DNA from: an uncultured Lachnospiraceae bacterium
GTDB taxonomy: Bacteria > Bacillota > Clostridia > Lachnospirales > Lachnospiraceae
Direction of reading: 5' to 3'
NCBI GenBank assembly: GCA_910587295.1
Contig: CAJULP010000064.1
Coordinates: 1-30,852, forward strand
Length of the DNA stretch: 30,852 nt
The first letter of the stretch is position 1. Each line of letters starts with the position of its first letter. Shown in pieces: positions 1-8,366 of this stretch. Under the pieces are notes generated by a model. It had not been told where the DNA came from. It made no database searches and saw only the letters and a list, made by a program, of their open reading frames with translations. A program made the translations under genes and the position numbers.

Positions 1-47
1 ATCATTTCTTCATAATGGTCTCTAAAAATATCCTGTAGTACGCTCAT
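1..47 (-). CDS. 5' end of a leftward transposase-like gene (partial, runs off the window)
   Basis: Only the first 15 codons lie in the window, read leftward from an ATG at 47. They begin M-S-V-L-Q-D-I-F-R-D-H-Y-E-E-M. From memory this resembles the start of IS91-type transposases with an N-terminal zinc-binding domain that are common in Lachnospiraceae. The zinc ligands themselves would lie outside the window. I see no convincing ribosome binding site before this ATG, so the start could be slightly different. The sequence to its right holds a strong palindrome (81-117) that might belong to the element's end. The family call rests on a very short match and is tentative. Confidence 0.4.
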   Translation of the reverse strand, partial: MSVLQDIFRDHYEEM

Positions 48-80
48 GAGAACATTATGCAGGAAAACGATAAAAAAAGG

Positions 81-117
81 AACCCCTAATTCCCCCATGA
101 ATGGGGGCTAGGGGGTT
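81..117. repeat. Long imperfect GC-rich palindrome
   Basis: The left arm (AACCCC then TTCCCCCAT, 81-98) pairs with the right arm (ATGGGGG then GGGGTT, ending at 117) around a 2-base loop, with one small bulge region. No T-run follows directly. It lies between the leftward transposase start and the yhcH promoter. It may be a terminal structure of the mobile element or part of a termination region. Confidence 0.6.
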
Positions 118-120
118 GAG

Positions 121-139
121 GTGTCGAAGACACTTTTTT
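121..139 (+). terminator. Short rho-independent terminator-like hairpin
   Basis: GTGTC (121-125), a 3-base loop GAA, then GACAC (129-133), followed directly by six T residues. The stem is only 5 bp, so strength is uncertain. It lies just before the yhcH promoter and would insulate it from transcription entering from the left. Confidence 0.5.
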
Positions 140-142
140 AAG

Positions 143-171
143 TTGTAGGATAGGGAATGCTGTGCTATATT
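143..171 (+). promoter_or_regulatory. Candidate sigma-A promoter for the YhcH-family gene
   Basis: TTGTAG (143-148), a 17-bp spacer, then TATATT (166-171). Each box departs from consensus by one or two bases. It lies 44 bp before the ATG at 216. Confidence 0.5.
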
Positions 172-215
172 AACTATAGAGAAGTTTATGGACGAAAGAA
201 AGGGATGGGGTAGAT

Positions 216-662
216 ATGATAGCGGACAGATTGGAAAACATTGGTTGTTACAGGACTTTGAGCAGTAATTTTGAGGCGGCTGTGGCTTTTCTGGAAAAGA
301 CGGATCTGGACTTGCTTCCGGTTGGACAGTTTGAAGTCAAAGGAAAAGACGTATATGGGTTTGTGGTTGACAGGACCCTGGAAGAAGAGCCCAGGCAGTG
401 GGAGATCCACAAAAAATATGCGGATATCCAGTTAGTCTTAGAGGGGAATGAGCGGATCGGATGGTGTGTCCTTGATGAAGATTTTCCCTCCTATGATGAG
501 GACAAGGACGTTGCGTTTTCGGAAGATATCACGGGAAGGGATTTTACGCTTGGCAGAAATGAGTTTATGATCTTTTTCCCGCAGGATGTGCACCTGCCTA
601 ACGGACCGGCAGGGGGAAGATCCCGTGCCCGGAAAGTGATTTTGAAGGTTAAGATGGTATAA
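216..662 (+). CDS. YhcH/YjgK/YiaL family protein (DUF386)
   Basis: A 148-residue soluble protein of the YhcH/YjgK/YiaL family, which also includes EbgC, the small subunit of evolved beta-galactosidase. The length is typical. Family hallmarks visible are E-x-H-K-K-Y-x-D-I-Q in the middle, the P-x-D-x-H-L-P-N segment near residues 127-134 that supplies cupin-type metal or substrate ligands, and the lysine-rich final strand (K-V-I-L-K-V-K). Family members are usually found in sugar and sialic-acid catabolic loci and are thought to act on sugar anomers or intermediates; the exact reaction is not settled. A GGGATGGGG stretch precedes the ATG. The gene faces the leftward signalling operon and shares a terminator with it. 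Its position suggests it serves the sugar-type uptake and glycyl-radical locus to the right. Confidence 0.88.
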   Translation: MIADRLENIGCYRTLSSNFEAAVAFLEKTDLDLLPVGQFEVKGKDVYGFVVDRTLEEEPRQWEIHKKYADIQLVLEGNERIGWCVLDEDFPSYDEDKDVAFSEDITGRDFTLGRNEFMIFFPQDVHLPNGPAGGRSRARKVILKVKMV

Positions 663-677
663 TGGGATAATGGCAAT

Positions 678-721
678 AAAAGGACACCTATGGCCGCAGA
701 TACGGTTTGGGTGTCCTTTTT
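678..721. terminator. Bidirectional rho-independent terminator
   Basis: An 11-bp perfect stem: AAAAGGACACC (678-688) pairs with GGTGTCCTTTT (710-720). A-rich and T-rich flanks on the two sides let it end both the rightward YhcH gene and the leftward lipoprotein gene. Confidence 0.85.
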
Positions 722-734
722 AACTGTCATGTAT

Positions 735-2966
735 TTACTTTGTTTCATTCAGGTAAAGCTGTACTCTGTTTTGTACGATGGACGCCACATCCTCCGGGCT
801 TTTATGCCCTTCAAAGTATCCGGCTGCCTCTTCCAGGATGATGTTTAGTATCTCCGGAGCCATCTGGGCCCCGCTTTGGGTGGTCTCGATCATTTCCCGC
901 ACCCGGTCCGCCTGTTCTTTTGTGGCGGCATAAACGTCTACGGTAAATTGTTCACCGCCCATGGAGCTTGACCAGGTGATCTTGGAAATCTCAATCTGGC
1001 TGCCGTCGGTGTCTTTTATGTACCGGGGCTGCATTTCATTTGTAAGCAGGTTTTCAAGGGCGGATTTCAGGATGGGGAAACCGCCGTTAGGGGATTCTAA
1101 GTTTTCCTGCTGCTCTTTTGAAACGTTGAAGCGGATAAATTCCCATACCCCTTCTTTATGCTGGGAACCGGAGCTCATGGCGGCGGTAGTTCCGTTGGGG
1201 CGGAAGGTCAGCCCGCTTTCCCCGAAGGTAGGATAGCCGATCAGGTTTACCGGTCCGCCGAACATGTATTCAAACATCTGGTATTGGGTGACGGACGTCA
1301 GGTTGTTGTTATATAGCAGTGTGCGGCCGTTTCTTAGGTCGTCCAGTGTGGAATCCTCACTTGCCTGGGCAGGGAAACGGTTGGCAAATGTAAGGATTTT
1401 TTTAAATTCATCCCCGGTGAAAGAGCATTTGCCTTCTTCCATGTCCACAAACAGATCCTGGTTCATGGTGCACATGATCCGCAGGATTTCCGATTTGTCT
1501 GCCTCGGGAAGCAGCTTTACCCCGCTTTCTTTAGCGTCAAGAAGATCCATGACGTCTTCCGTGGTCCAGGTTTTTCCGTCGCCAATTTCGGAAATTTTTC
1601 CCACCAGCACGTCCACGCCATAGTAGGGCATGATGGCATATAATTTTCCTTCTCTTTCATAGGTTTTTAAGGCGCTTTCCACGTAATCTTCCCGTATAAT
1701 GGTTTCGTCTGCGTCAAAGTATGGGTTCAAATCCTCGATGGCGCCTATGGAGATCAGCGTTTCCAAGGATAAAGGACAATAGGTCAGGTCAATGATATCC
1801 GGGAACTGGCCGCTTTGGAGTTCTTTGGCAAAGTTTTCCGCTTTTTCGGAAATTTCCATGGAAGCATCCCCGTATTCTTTTATGACGATCTGATATTTTT
1901 CACTTTGGCGGTTAAAGGCCGTGATATCCCGTTCCACAAAAAAGGAAGGGTAGTAAGTGCCATAGGTCAGTATGATCTTTTCGGCCACTTCGGATTGATC
2001 CTTTAAGGTAAGTACCACGAGTTCGGTTTTTCCGTCGGAGCTCATAAGATTTGTGGTCAGTGCGGCAATCCGCCCGTCGGGTAAAATAGACACCGAAGCC
2101 AGGTTGGTGGAATTTACGTCATAATCTGTCCAGCGCAGGATTTCTTCCGGCTTTTCATCGGACAGGTCGCAGGACAGGAGAACGCCGTTTTCCGTGTATA
2201 ATAAGTCCGTATCTTTCCCGCCCTGATAAGTTCCGTAGTCAAAGGTAATGGAGCTGTTTACCGGCTTTAATGCCCGTTCTCCGGGGAGGACTTCATTAAG
2301 CACAAACCGCTGGCTGTCATAGTAGGCAGCCGCTATCGTTCCGTTCTTCATCCGGAAAAAACTGTTTAAGTACTGTCCGGCGTCAATCTGGCTGTACAGG
2401 CTGCCATCGGGTTTTAATATGAAGATTTCAAGCCCTGTGCAGGCATAATAATTTCCGTCGGCGTCTGTCTGGACATCGGAAATAGATAAGTCAGGACGCT
2501 GCAGAAAAACCTCGCTCACGTCTACGGAGGATAATTCTTTGCCATCCCCATCCAGCTTTTTGATCAGCACTTCGTCTGCCTGGGCGGCATCTGCGTCCTG
2601 ATAGCCGATTACGCTGACTAACAGGTTTCCTTCCCCATCCTCGTTTAAGCTGGTAAGATACTGATGCTCTCCCAGTTCTACCGGCAGTTCCTTAGTCTCT
2701 TTGCTGTCAATATCCATGGAAATAAGGAGGTTCTTTGAGCCGGTATATTCCAGGTAAAAGATCGTTTGGCCGTTTCCGATCACGGCTTTTCCAACCTGGG
2801 AACCGGCTTTTCCCAGAGGATGATAGCTTGCGGTATAAACAAATTCTTTCTTTGCAGGTTCCGTTTCCTTTGGCGGCTCTTCATTTTGGGTTTCTTTTCC
2901 GCATCCGCCAAAAATAAATGCCGCTAAAAACACAGTCATCATGTAATAAATAAGTTTCTTTTTCAT
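735..2966 (-). CDS. Large solute-binding lipoprotein with N-terminal propeller-like half
   Basis: A 743-residue secreted lipoprotein. The signal peptide ends in the lipobox F-G-G-C with the lipidated Cys at residue 22. Residues of about 45-320 show repeated strand-rich units with D-G-x-G-N, D-A-D-G-N and L-P-D-G-R turns, typical of beta-propeller blades. From about residue 325 (I-L-T-Y-G-T-Y-Y-P) the chain becomes a family-1 ABC solute-binding fold, containing the usual ITAFN-type start and a W-E-F-I-R-F late helix. It is roughly 300 residues longer than ordinary sugar-binding proteins. It is the last gene of the kinase-regulator operon, only 30 bp after the regulator, with no permease beside it on this strand. 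I infer a role as a ligand-presenting partner of the sensor kinase, or as a second binding protein for the divergent permeases. A GGAGG-type site precedes the ATG. Confidence 0.85.
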   Translation of the reverse strand: MKKKLIYYMMTVFLAAFIFGGCGKETQNEEPPKETEPAKKEFVYTASYHPLGKAGSQVGKAVIGNGQTIFYLEYTGSKNLLISMDIDSKETKELPVELGEHQYLTSLNEDGEGNLLVSVIGYQDADAAQADEVLIKKLDGDGKELSSVDVSEVFLQRPDLSISDVQTDADGNYYACTGLEIFILKPDGSLYSQIDAGQYLNSFFRMKNGTIAAAYYDSQRFVLNEVLPGERALKPVNSSITFDYGTYQGGKDTDLLYTENGVLLSCDLSDEKPEEILRWTDYDVNSTNLASVSILPDGRIAALTTNLMSSDGKTELVVLTLKDQSEVAEKIILTYGTYYPSFFVERDITAFNRQSEKYQIVIKEYGDASMEISEKAENFAKELQSGQFPDIIDLTYCPLSLETLISIGAIEDLNPYFDADETIIREDYVESALKTYEREGKLYAIMPYYGVDVLVGKISEIGDGKTWTTEDVMDLLDAKESGVKLLPEADKSEILRIMCTMNQDLFVDMEEGKCSFTGDEFKKILTFANRFPAQASEDSTLDDLRNGRTLLYNNNLTSVTQYQMFEYMFGGPVNLIGYPTFGESGLTFRPNGTTAAMSSGSQHKEGVWEFIRFNVSKEQQENLESPNGGFPILKSALENLLTNEMQPRYIKDTDGSQIEISKITWSSSMGGEQFTVDVYAATKEQADRVREMIETTQSGAQMAPEILNIILEEAAGYFEGHKSPEDVASIVQNRVQLYLNETK

Positions 2967-2996
2967 GCTTGCCTCCTTTTTTTGGGTATAGGCAAA

Positions 2997-4214
2997 CTAT
3001 AGCATATTCTTGTGCCGGGAACAACGATAATCATTAGGGCTTTGGCCGGTTATTTTTTTAAAGACGGTAAAAAAATAGCTGGCATTTGTAAAACCTACCG
3101 ATTCAGCAATTTTAGAGGCTTTTAAAGATGTTGTGTCTAAAAGGCGGATCGCCTCTGAAATACGGATTCCATTGATGTAATCGTTAAAATATTCTCCGGT
3201 AGCGATTGTAAACTCCCTTCCCAGATAGGCCGGGTTGACCTGCATGCTGGCGGCAAGTGTTTTTAGGGATAAATTCGAGTCGGTATAATTTTCACGGGCC
3301 ATTTTCAGAACCTTTTGGACAAGAAGAGGATATTCTGCCTCCGCAAAAGTTTTTAAAGGCTTTTCCGCCGGCTTTTTCTCTATTTTTGCTAAACAGTCGC
3401 TGTAAGAAAAGTGGAGATCCCGGATATGGAACACTTCCCTTCCCAGTGCGCAAAAAACGGGCCGGCCCAATTTGTCTGCCAGAACCTGTGAACAGGATGT
3501 CATGAGATCCTGAAAATTTGTTTCCGGACACTGCGTTTTATTTTGAAAGATCACGGCTAAATCCTGCCCGTTGCTGGATATAACGTAACAGGAAAAGAAA
3601 GTGGAAAGGGTCTTCTGGCAAAGGTCCATGGAATGTAACAGTGAGGATGGGTCGCTGTTTTTGTCAGAAAAAATGGTGAAAACGCCTGCATACATACTGC
3701 CGTTTTTTAAGACAATGTCAATGGCGGCGCTTTTTTTCTGAAATTCCAGAATGTCAATTTGATTGTTTAGTAAACGCAGCAGCATATCATTCCGTAGAGC
3801 GGGAAGGCTTTCGTTAAAGATCTGCCGGCGCACCCTGAGGTTGTCCAGAAGCTTTATACAGGAACTAACGGCGTTTTCCAGTTCATTTTGGTCTATGGGC
3901 TTTAACAGATAATCCACAGCGCCCAGCTGCAGTGCCCTCTGCACATACTTGAAGTCATTATAGCCGGTAAGGATGATGAACTTTGGCACGGATTCCAGAC
4001 GGGAACAAAGCTCGATCAATTCCAGCCCGTTCATAGATGGCATAGTGATATCTAACAGCACTAGGTCCGGATGCCCGGATTGGATGAGAGAATAGGCTTT
4101 TGTGCCGTCTTCCACCGCACCAATGATCTCAATGCCGTATATCTCCCATTCAATGATGTGCTTAAGGCCGGAACGGATATGTGGTTCGTCATCTACGATA
4201 AGAAGTTTATACAT
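2997..4214 (-). CDS. AraC-type response regulator, YesN-like
   Basis: A 405-residue two-component response regulator. Residues 1-120 form a receiver domain with the acidic pair near the N-terminus (V-D-D-E-P), phospho-acceptor Asp55 in L-L-D-I-T-M-P, and the conserved Lys in Y-L-L-K-P. A central linker follows. The last 100 residues are an AraC/XylS double helix-turn-helix with the family signature around A-E-S-V-G-F-T-N-A-S-Y-F-F-T-V-F-K and G-Q-S-P-N-D-Y-R. YesN-type regulators usually activate nearby carbohydrate ABC transporter genes. It is 6 bp downstream of its sensor kinase, so the two are almost certainly co-translated. Likely targets are the divergent transporter/glycyl-radical operon starting at 6187, but no operator repeats were identified. 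Confidence 0.93.
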   Translation of the reverse strand: MYKLLIVDDEPHIRSGLKHIIEWEIYGIEIIGAVEDGTKAYSLIQSGHPDLVLLDITMPSMNGLELIELCSRLESVPKFIILTGYNDFKYVQRALQLGAVDYLLKPIDQNELENAVSSCIKLLDNLRVRRQIFNESLPALRNDMLLRLLNNQIDILEFQKKSAAIDIVLKNGSMYAGVFTIFSDKNSDPSSLLHSMDLCQKTLSTFFSCYVISSNGQDLAVIFQNKTQCPETNFQDLMTSCSQVLADKLGRPVFCALGREVFHIRDLHFSYSDCLAKIEKKPAEKPLKTFAEAEYPLLVQKVLKMARENYTDSNLSLKTLAASMQVNPAYLGREFTIATGEYFNDYINGIRISEAIRLLDTTSLKASKIAESVGFTNASYFFTVFKKITGQSPNDYRCSRHKNML

Positions 4215-4220
4215 AGGATT

Positions 4221-5981
4221 TTAACTCCTTTTTTGAGCAGGAAGTGTGATAGTGACTGTTGTACCGTTTTCATTACTGTCTATATGGAGCCCATACCGGG
4301 GCCCGTACAAAAGAGTAATACGGGAATGGATGTTGCGCAGGGCTACACCAAATTCCTGATAGGAAGCAATCCCCCAAACGTGTTCGTTCAGCCGTTTTAA
4401 GGTGTCTGGCCGGATACCGGGTCCATTGTCGTAAATGCGGATAGTAAGGACATCATTTTTCATAGAAAAAGAAATCGTGACTACCAGGATTCCGGAATCA
4501 ACAGGCCGGTAGGAAAGTGCATTTTCTACAACCGGCTGTAAAGTGAATCTTGGGATGCCCAGATTGTAGATGTTTGCGGGAAAATCAATGTTTACAGATA
4601 ACTGGTCCAAAAAACGGAATTTCTGCAGATCCAGATAGGACGTGATATATTCCATTTCATCTGCCATATCGATAATATCAGAATCAAACTGGACCATGCA
4701 CTGAAAAAGATTACCAAATTTCTTTAACATTTCCGCTATCTCATAATTATCGTTTTCTAAGGCGTACATGCGGATACTCTCTAGTGTGTTTGCCAGAAAA
4801 TGAGGATTGATCTGAGCCTGGAGGGCATAGAGCTCCGCCGTGCGCCGTCTTGTTTCCGCCGCATAGCTTTTTTGGATGTAGGCATCTAATGTTTCGCACA
4901 TGGTGTTAAAAGCATGGCTTAGATAACCGATTTCATCCTGGTTTTTCACCGGAAGCCTGATGTCAAAATTTCCGCTGCTGATATTGAGCATAGCATTGCC
5001 AAGCTGTTGGAATTTATTTGCATAGTGTTTGTGCAGTAAGGTGATAATGAAGACCATACACAAAATGCAGATTAAAGTTATGGCAGCCATCTGTAGCAGG
5101 ACGGTATTTATTTTTTCCTGCAAAATTGCATCCGATACGGAGCCTATCACGTGAATGTCAGAAATCCCAAGAGATTTATTTAAAAGAATACTGCTTTTCT
5201 CAAAAGACAGCCCGGCAAAATCCAGGTTTAAAACAGCAGGGTCATTGCTGTAAACAATCTGGTTTTGTGCATTTACAATATAATAGGAGCCATTTGAAAT
5301 AATCCCAATTTTATTGATAGTATCAAAGAAGCTGTCCGGCGAAAAGTTGACCATCAGGTAACCGGTGGCTATTTTTTTGGCCGGCCAGGTAGTATCATAT
5401 ATTTTGGCTATAAAGCTTATGGTTTCCGGTGATGAGCTTTTGGAATTTAAGGTCAGATAAGATGGGTCACTGTCATAGATCATGGTGATCATATCGTCTG
5501 ACTTTGAAAATTCTTTAATATAAGGAAGACTGTTAAAGTCATAGCTCACGGAAACTGTTCTTCCCACACCGGAAGAGTGGGAAAATGCATGCTCGCCGTC
5601 TGCGGTAAACAGTATGGCATCGCAGATGGTGTCGTCAGAATAAATAAGGGCAGTCAGATAATCAATGATTTTGTTCAGATTTTCCGATTCGTAGATTTCG
5701 GAAGGATTCTGACGGGTTGTGGATATCATATATGCAATATAATGGGAACTGTGGAGAAGGTTCCGCTGGTTGTAAATATTGTTGTACTTGTCTTTTGTAA
5801 AATCATATATTTTTTCGGATGCTTCCCTGATCAGGAGAAGATCTTTTTCTTTCATGCTGCCTGAAAACTGCTGTAACACAAAAATAGTAGATAAAGTGGA
5901 GATGGTTACAATGACAGCGGTTGTCAGTAAGGTGATTTTGGAAAATATTCCCATGTTTGGAAGCTTTTTTGTTGTTTTCAT
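4221..5981 (-). CDS. Sensor histidine kinase, YesM-like
   Basis: The open frame extends to 6101, but I place the start at the ATG at 5981: a GGGAGA site lies 11 bases before it, and the protein then opens with a basic stretch and a membrane helix. This gives 586 residues. Membrane helices are at about 12-36 and 294-316 and enclose an extracellular sensor domain of about 250 residues. HAMP follows at about 312-365. The His_kinase segment has phospho-acceptor His394 in I-N-P-H-F-L-A-N-T-L. The ATPase N-box is P-V-V-E-N-A-L, with its Asn at about 487, and the G1 box is D-N-G-P-G-I at 518-523. The residues after the N-box depart from the common A-x-x-H-G form. It is the first gene of the leftward kinase, regulator and lipoprotein operon. 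The ligand is unknown; a carbohydrate is likely from context. Confidence 0.93.
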   Translation of the reverse strand: MKTTKKLPNMGIFSKITLLTTAVIVTISTLSTIFVLQQFSGSMKEKDLLLIREASEKIYDFTKDKYNNIYNQRNLLHSSHYIAYMISTTRQNPSEIYESENLNKIIDYLTALIYSDDTICDAILFTADGEHAFSHSSGVGRTVSVSYDFNSLPYIKEFSKSDDMITMIYDSDPSYLTLNSKSSSPETISFIAKIYDTTWPAKKIATGYLMVNFSPDSFFDTINKIGIISNGSYYIVNAQNQIVYSNDPAVLNLDFAGLSFEKSSILLNKSLGISDIHVIGSVSDAILQEKINTVLLQMAAITLICILCMVFIITLLHKHYANKFQQLGNAMLNISSGNFDIRLPVKNQDEIGYLSHAFNTMCETLDAYIQKSYAAETRRRTAELYALQAQINPHFLANTLESIRMYALENDNYEIAEMLKKFGNLFQCMVQFDSDIIDMADEMEYITSYLDLQKFRFLDQLSVNIDFPANIYNLGIPRFTLQPVVENALSYRPVDSGILVVTISFSMKNDVLTIRIYDNGPGIRPDTLKRLNEHVWGIASYQEFGVALRNIHSRITLLYGPRYGLHIDSNENGTTVTITLPAQKRS

Positions 5982-6110
5982 ATTATAAATATCTCCCGAG
6001 GTATATTGGAATAGGAATGATATGTGTGTTTCTTTGTAACATTTTAATATAACGAATGCTTGCAGGCAATGAAAACTATAATTTTTGAACAATATATGCA
6101 ATTTGTGAAA

Positions 6111-6139
6111 TTGAAATGTAAAGCCGCCTTAAATATAAT
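6111..6139 (+). promoter_or_regulatory. Sigma-A promoter of the transporter/glycyl-radical operon
   Basis: TTGAAA (6111-6116), exactly 17 bp, then the perfect -10 TATAAT (6134-6139). It lies in the divergent intergenic region between the sensor kinase and the solute-binding protein, giving a leader of about 40 nt. For the kinase operon on the other strand I found only weak candidates. Confidence 0.8.
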
Positions 6140-6186
6140 AAGGATAACCAAGAGATTTGATTCATTTAGCAAAGGAGTAAAGGAGT

Positions 6187-7476
6187 ATGAAAAGAAGAGG
6201 GGTTATGGCTTTGGTATTGGCCGGATGTATGGCAGTGGCGCTGTCTGCGGGATGTGGGAAAAAGGAAGGCGCCTTGGGCGGTGAAGTGGCAGAGTCCGGC
6301 GAGGAAATTGTGATCGAGTTCGGTGTGTATGAGACCGATAACCTGACTGCCGAAATCTGGCAGAGCATGATCGATGCTTACGAGACAGAAAATCCGGGGG
6401 TTAAAATTAAAAAGGTATTAGAAGCCGGGGGAAGTGATGATCAGACATTTTGGAAAACCATGTTAAGCAGCGGCAGCCTTCCGGATGTGCTTATGCAGAC
6501 AGAAGGATTAGAGACGATCGAGGGAGTATTTGCCGAAGTTCCTCAGGAACTGCTGAACCTTTTTGAAGATGCGGCGCTTTGTGAGTATAACGGAAAATAT
6601 ATAACCATTCCGATGGTTAAGCAATACCGCATGCAGTGTTATTATCATAAAGATGTATTTGAAGAGTTAAACCTTCAAGAACCGGAAACCTGGGATGATT
6701 TCCTGCATATTTGTGAAACGATCAAAAAGGCAGACAAAGTTCCACTGATGTGCGGCGGCACCGGTGATGTATGGGCCACAGGGGAACCCTATTGGATCTG
6801 TGTTGGCAACGGCGCGCTTCTTTCAGAATATCCGGAGTTCAACAAGCAATTGGAAGAAGGCACGGTTCAATTTAATAATCCGGTAACCGTTGAAGTGCTG
6901 ACGGCATGGCAGGATATGATCAATAAAGGCTACTATTATAAAGGGGCAATGTCACTTGGCTATCCCCAGGCGGCAGAAGAATTCCAGAAAGGAACCTCGG
7001 TCATGATGATGGATGGTTCCTGGGTGGCAGCCGCTATGGACGCTGAGGGGAAGGATAATATTGGGGTATTTGCCGTTCCGCTGATGGACGGAAGTAAAAC
7101 CTACACGGCAAACTACATTTACTGGGGCGTTTCAGAGGCAAGCGAGCATAAAGATATTGCTTTTGACTTCATCCGGTACATTTGTGAAGAAAATCCGGAA
7201 ATTTACAGAGCTTATCTTAAGGCTGACGGACTGTATTCTTCCACGAAAACCGCAGTCACCTATGAACAGGGGCCGCTTATGACTAAATTTATGGAAAATA
7301 TCAGCGGCTGGGAGCCGGCTACGGAAATTTTCTATGCGGTAGGTGAATATGCTATGCCAAGCGGTGTTGCTTCATTTGTGTGTAAATCTTTCCAGAATAT
7401 CTTTAACGGCGCGGATGTTTCATCGGAAACAGTATCTTGGGATGCGGAATATCAAAGGCTTTTGGAAGCACAGTGA
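6187..7476 (+). CDS. ABC transporter solute-binding lipoprotein, family 1
   Basis: A 429-residue extracellular binding protein for a carbohydrate-type (CUT1) importer. The signal peptide ends L-S-A-G-C with the probable lipidated Cys at residue 23; a second A-G-C at residue 14 is less well placed. The mature chain has the family-1 pattern: an early strand I-E-F-G-V-Y-E, the segment W-x-x-M-I-D-A-Y-E-x-E-N-P-G-V-K, L-P-D-V-L-M-Q, and late Trp-rich ligand-cleft segments (M-D-G-S-W-V-A-A). Two AAAGGAG sites lie directly before the ATG; the first has the better spacing. It is followed after 17 bp by the first permease. The ligand cannot be deduced. Expression is probably set by the divergent YesM/YesN pair. 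Confidence 0.93.
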   Translation: MKRRGVMALVLAGCMAVALSAGCGKKEGALGGEVAESGEEIVIEFGVYETDNLTAEIWQSMIDAYETENPGVKIKKVLEAGGSDDQTFWKTMLSSGSLPDVLMQTEGLETIEGVFAEVPQELLNLFEDAALCEYNGKYITIPMVKQYRMQCYYHKDVFEELNLQEPETWDDFLHICETIKKADKVPLMCGGTGDVWATGEPYWICVGNGALLSEYPEFNKQLEEGTVQFNNPVTVEVLTAWQDMINKGYYYKGAMSLGYPQAAEEFQKGTSVMMMDGSWVAAAMDAEGKDNIGVFAVPLMDGSKTYTANYIYWGVSEASEHKDIAFDFIRYICEENPEIYRAYLKADGLYSSTKTAVTYEQGPLMTKFMENISGWEPATEIFYAVGEYAMPSGVASFVCKSFQNIFNGADVSSETVSWDAEYQRLLEAQ

Positions 7477-7493
7477 CAGGGGGATTTAAAACG

Positions 7494-8366
7494 ATGGGAA
7501 AGAAAAAGAAGGGGATTTCTTTTGGGTTCGCATTGCCTGCGTTTGTTATCTATACAGGGCTTTTGGTGATCCCGATCATGATGGCATTTTATTTCAGCCT
7601 GACAAAGTGGAACGGTTTTGGAAAAATGGAGTTTGTCGGGATAAAAAATTATGTCAATGCGTTTCGGGATAGCAGGATCTTTCATGCAGTGGAAAATACG
7701 CTAGTCATTTCTATTGTAACTGTTGGATTTGTAAATGTGTTTGGATTGTTTTTGGCCATACAGGTAAACAAGCTGTCATTGAGGAATAATTTTTTCCGGG
7801 TCATATTTTTTATCCCATTCGTTTTAAGCTCTGTCGCGGTATCTTTTGTATGGAAAAGCATCCTTTCTTATACCGGGCTGCTTAATGGGATATTGGAGGC
7901 GGTGGGAGGCAGTGAGTGGATAGGAAACTGGCTCGGAAAAAGGGAAAGCGCTATCGTCTGTATCATTATTGTGGAAATATGGAGGATCCTGGGATATCAC
8001 ATGATGCTGTATCTGGCGGCATTGCAGACAGTTCCGGAAGAATTGTACGAGGCGTGTACGGTGGATGGCGGGAATGCATGGAAAAAATTCCGGAATGTCA
8101 CATTGCCGCTGATCATACCGGGAATGTCGGTGAGCGTCCTGATGAGCATCATTAACGAACTGCGTGTTTATGACACGGTAAAGATCTTAACGGACGGAGG
8201 GCCGGGATATGATACGGAGACCATCGTGTACAATATCATTGCACAGGGGTTCACCAATAATATGGTGGGATATTCCTCGGCCATATCGGTGGTTTTGTTT
8301 ATTGTAATCGGGTCGGTCTCCGTATTTATCATGTATGCCATGAGAAAGAAGGAGGTAGAGATGTGA
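7494..8366 (+). CDS. ABC sugar permease, MalF/LacF type
   Basis: A 290-residue inner-membrane subunit of a CUT1 importer. The open frame begins earlier (7437) inside the preceding gene, but the ATG at 7494 has an AGGGGG site 10 bases before it and gives the standard basic N-terminus followed by a first membrane helix. About six helices are visible. The cytoplasmic EAA loop, which contacts the ATPase, reads E-E-L-Y-E-A-C-T-V-D-G-G near residue 180 and continues to L-P-L-I-I-P-G. The late segment L-T-D-G-G-P-G-Y-x-T-E-T is typical of this subunit. No ATPase gene is in the window, as is common where one shared MsmK/UgpC-type ATPase serves several CUT1 systems. Confidence 0.93.
   Translation: MGKKKKGISFGFALPAFVIYTGLLVIPIMMAFYFSLTKWNGFGKMEFVGIKNYVNAFRDSRIFHAVENTLVISIVTVGFVNVFGLFLAIQVNKLSLRNNFFRVIFFIPFVLSSVAVSFVWKSILSYTGLLNGILEAVGGSEWIGNWLGKRESAIVCIIIVEIWRILGYHMMLYLAALQTVPEELYEACTVDGGNAWKKFRNVTLPLIIPGMSVSVLMSIINELRVYDTVKILTDGGPGYDTETIVYNIIAQGFTNNMVGYSSAISVVLFIVIGSVSVFIMYAMRKKEVEM

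Noticed and set aside
5982..6101. N-terminal extension of the sensor kinase to an ATG at 6101
   Set aside because: The extra 40 residues are not signal-like and the ATG at 5981 has a good ribosome binding site.
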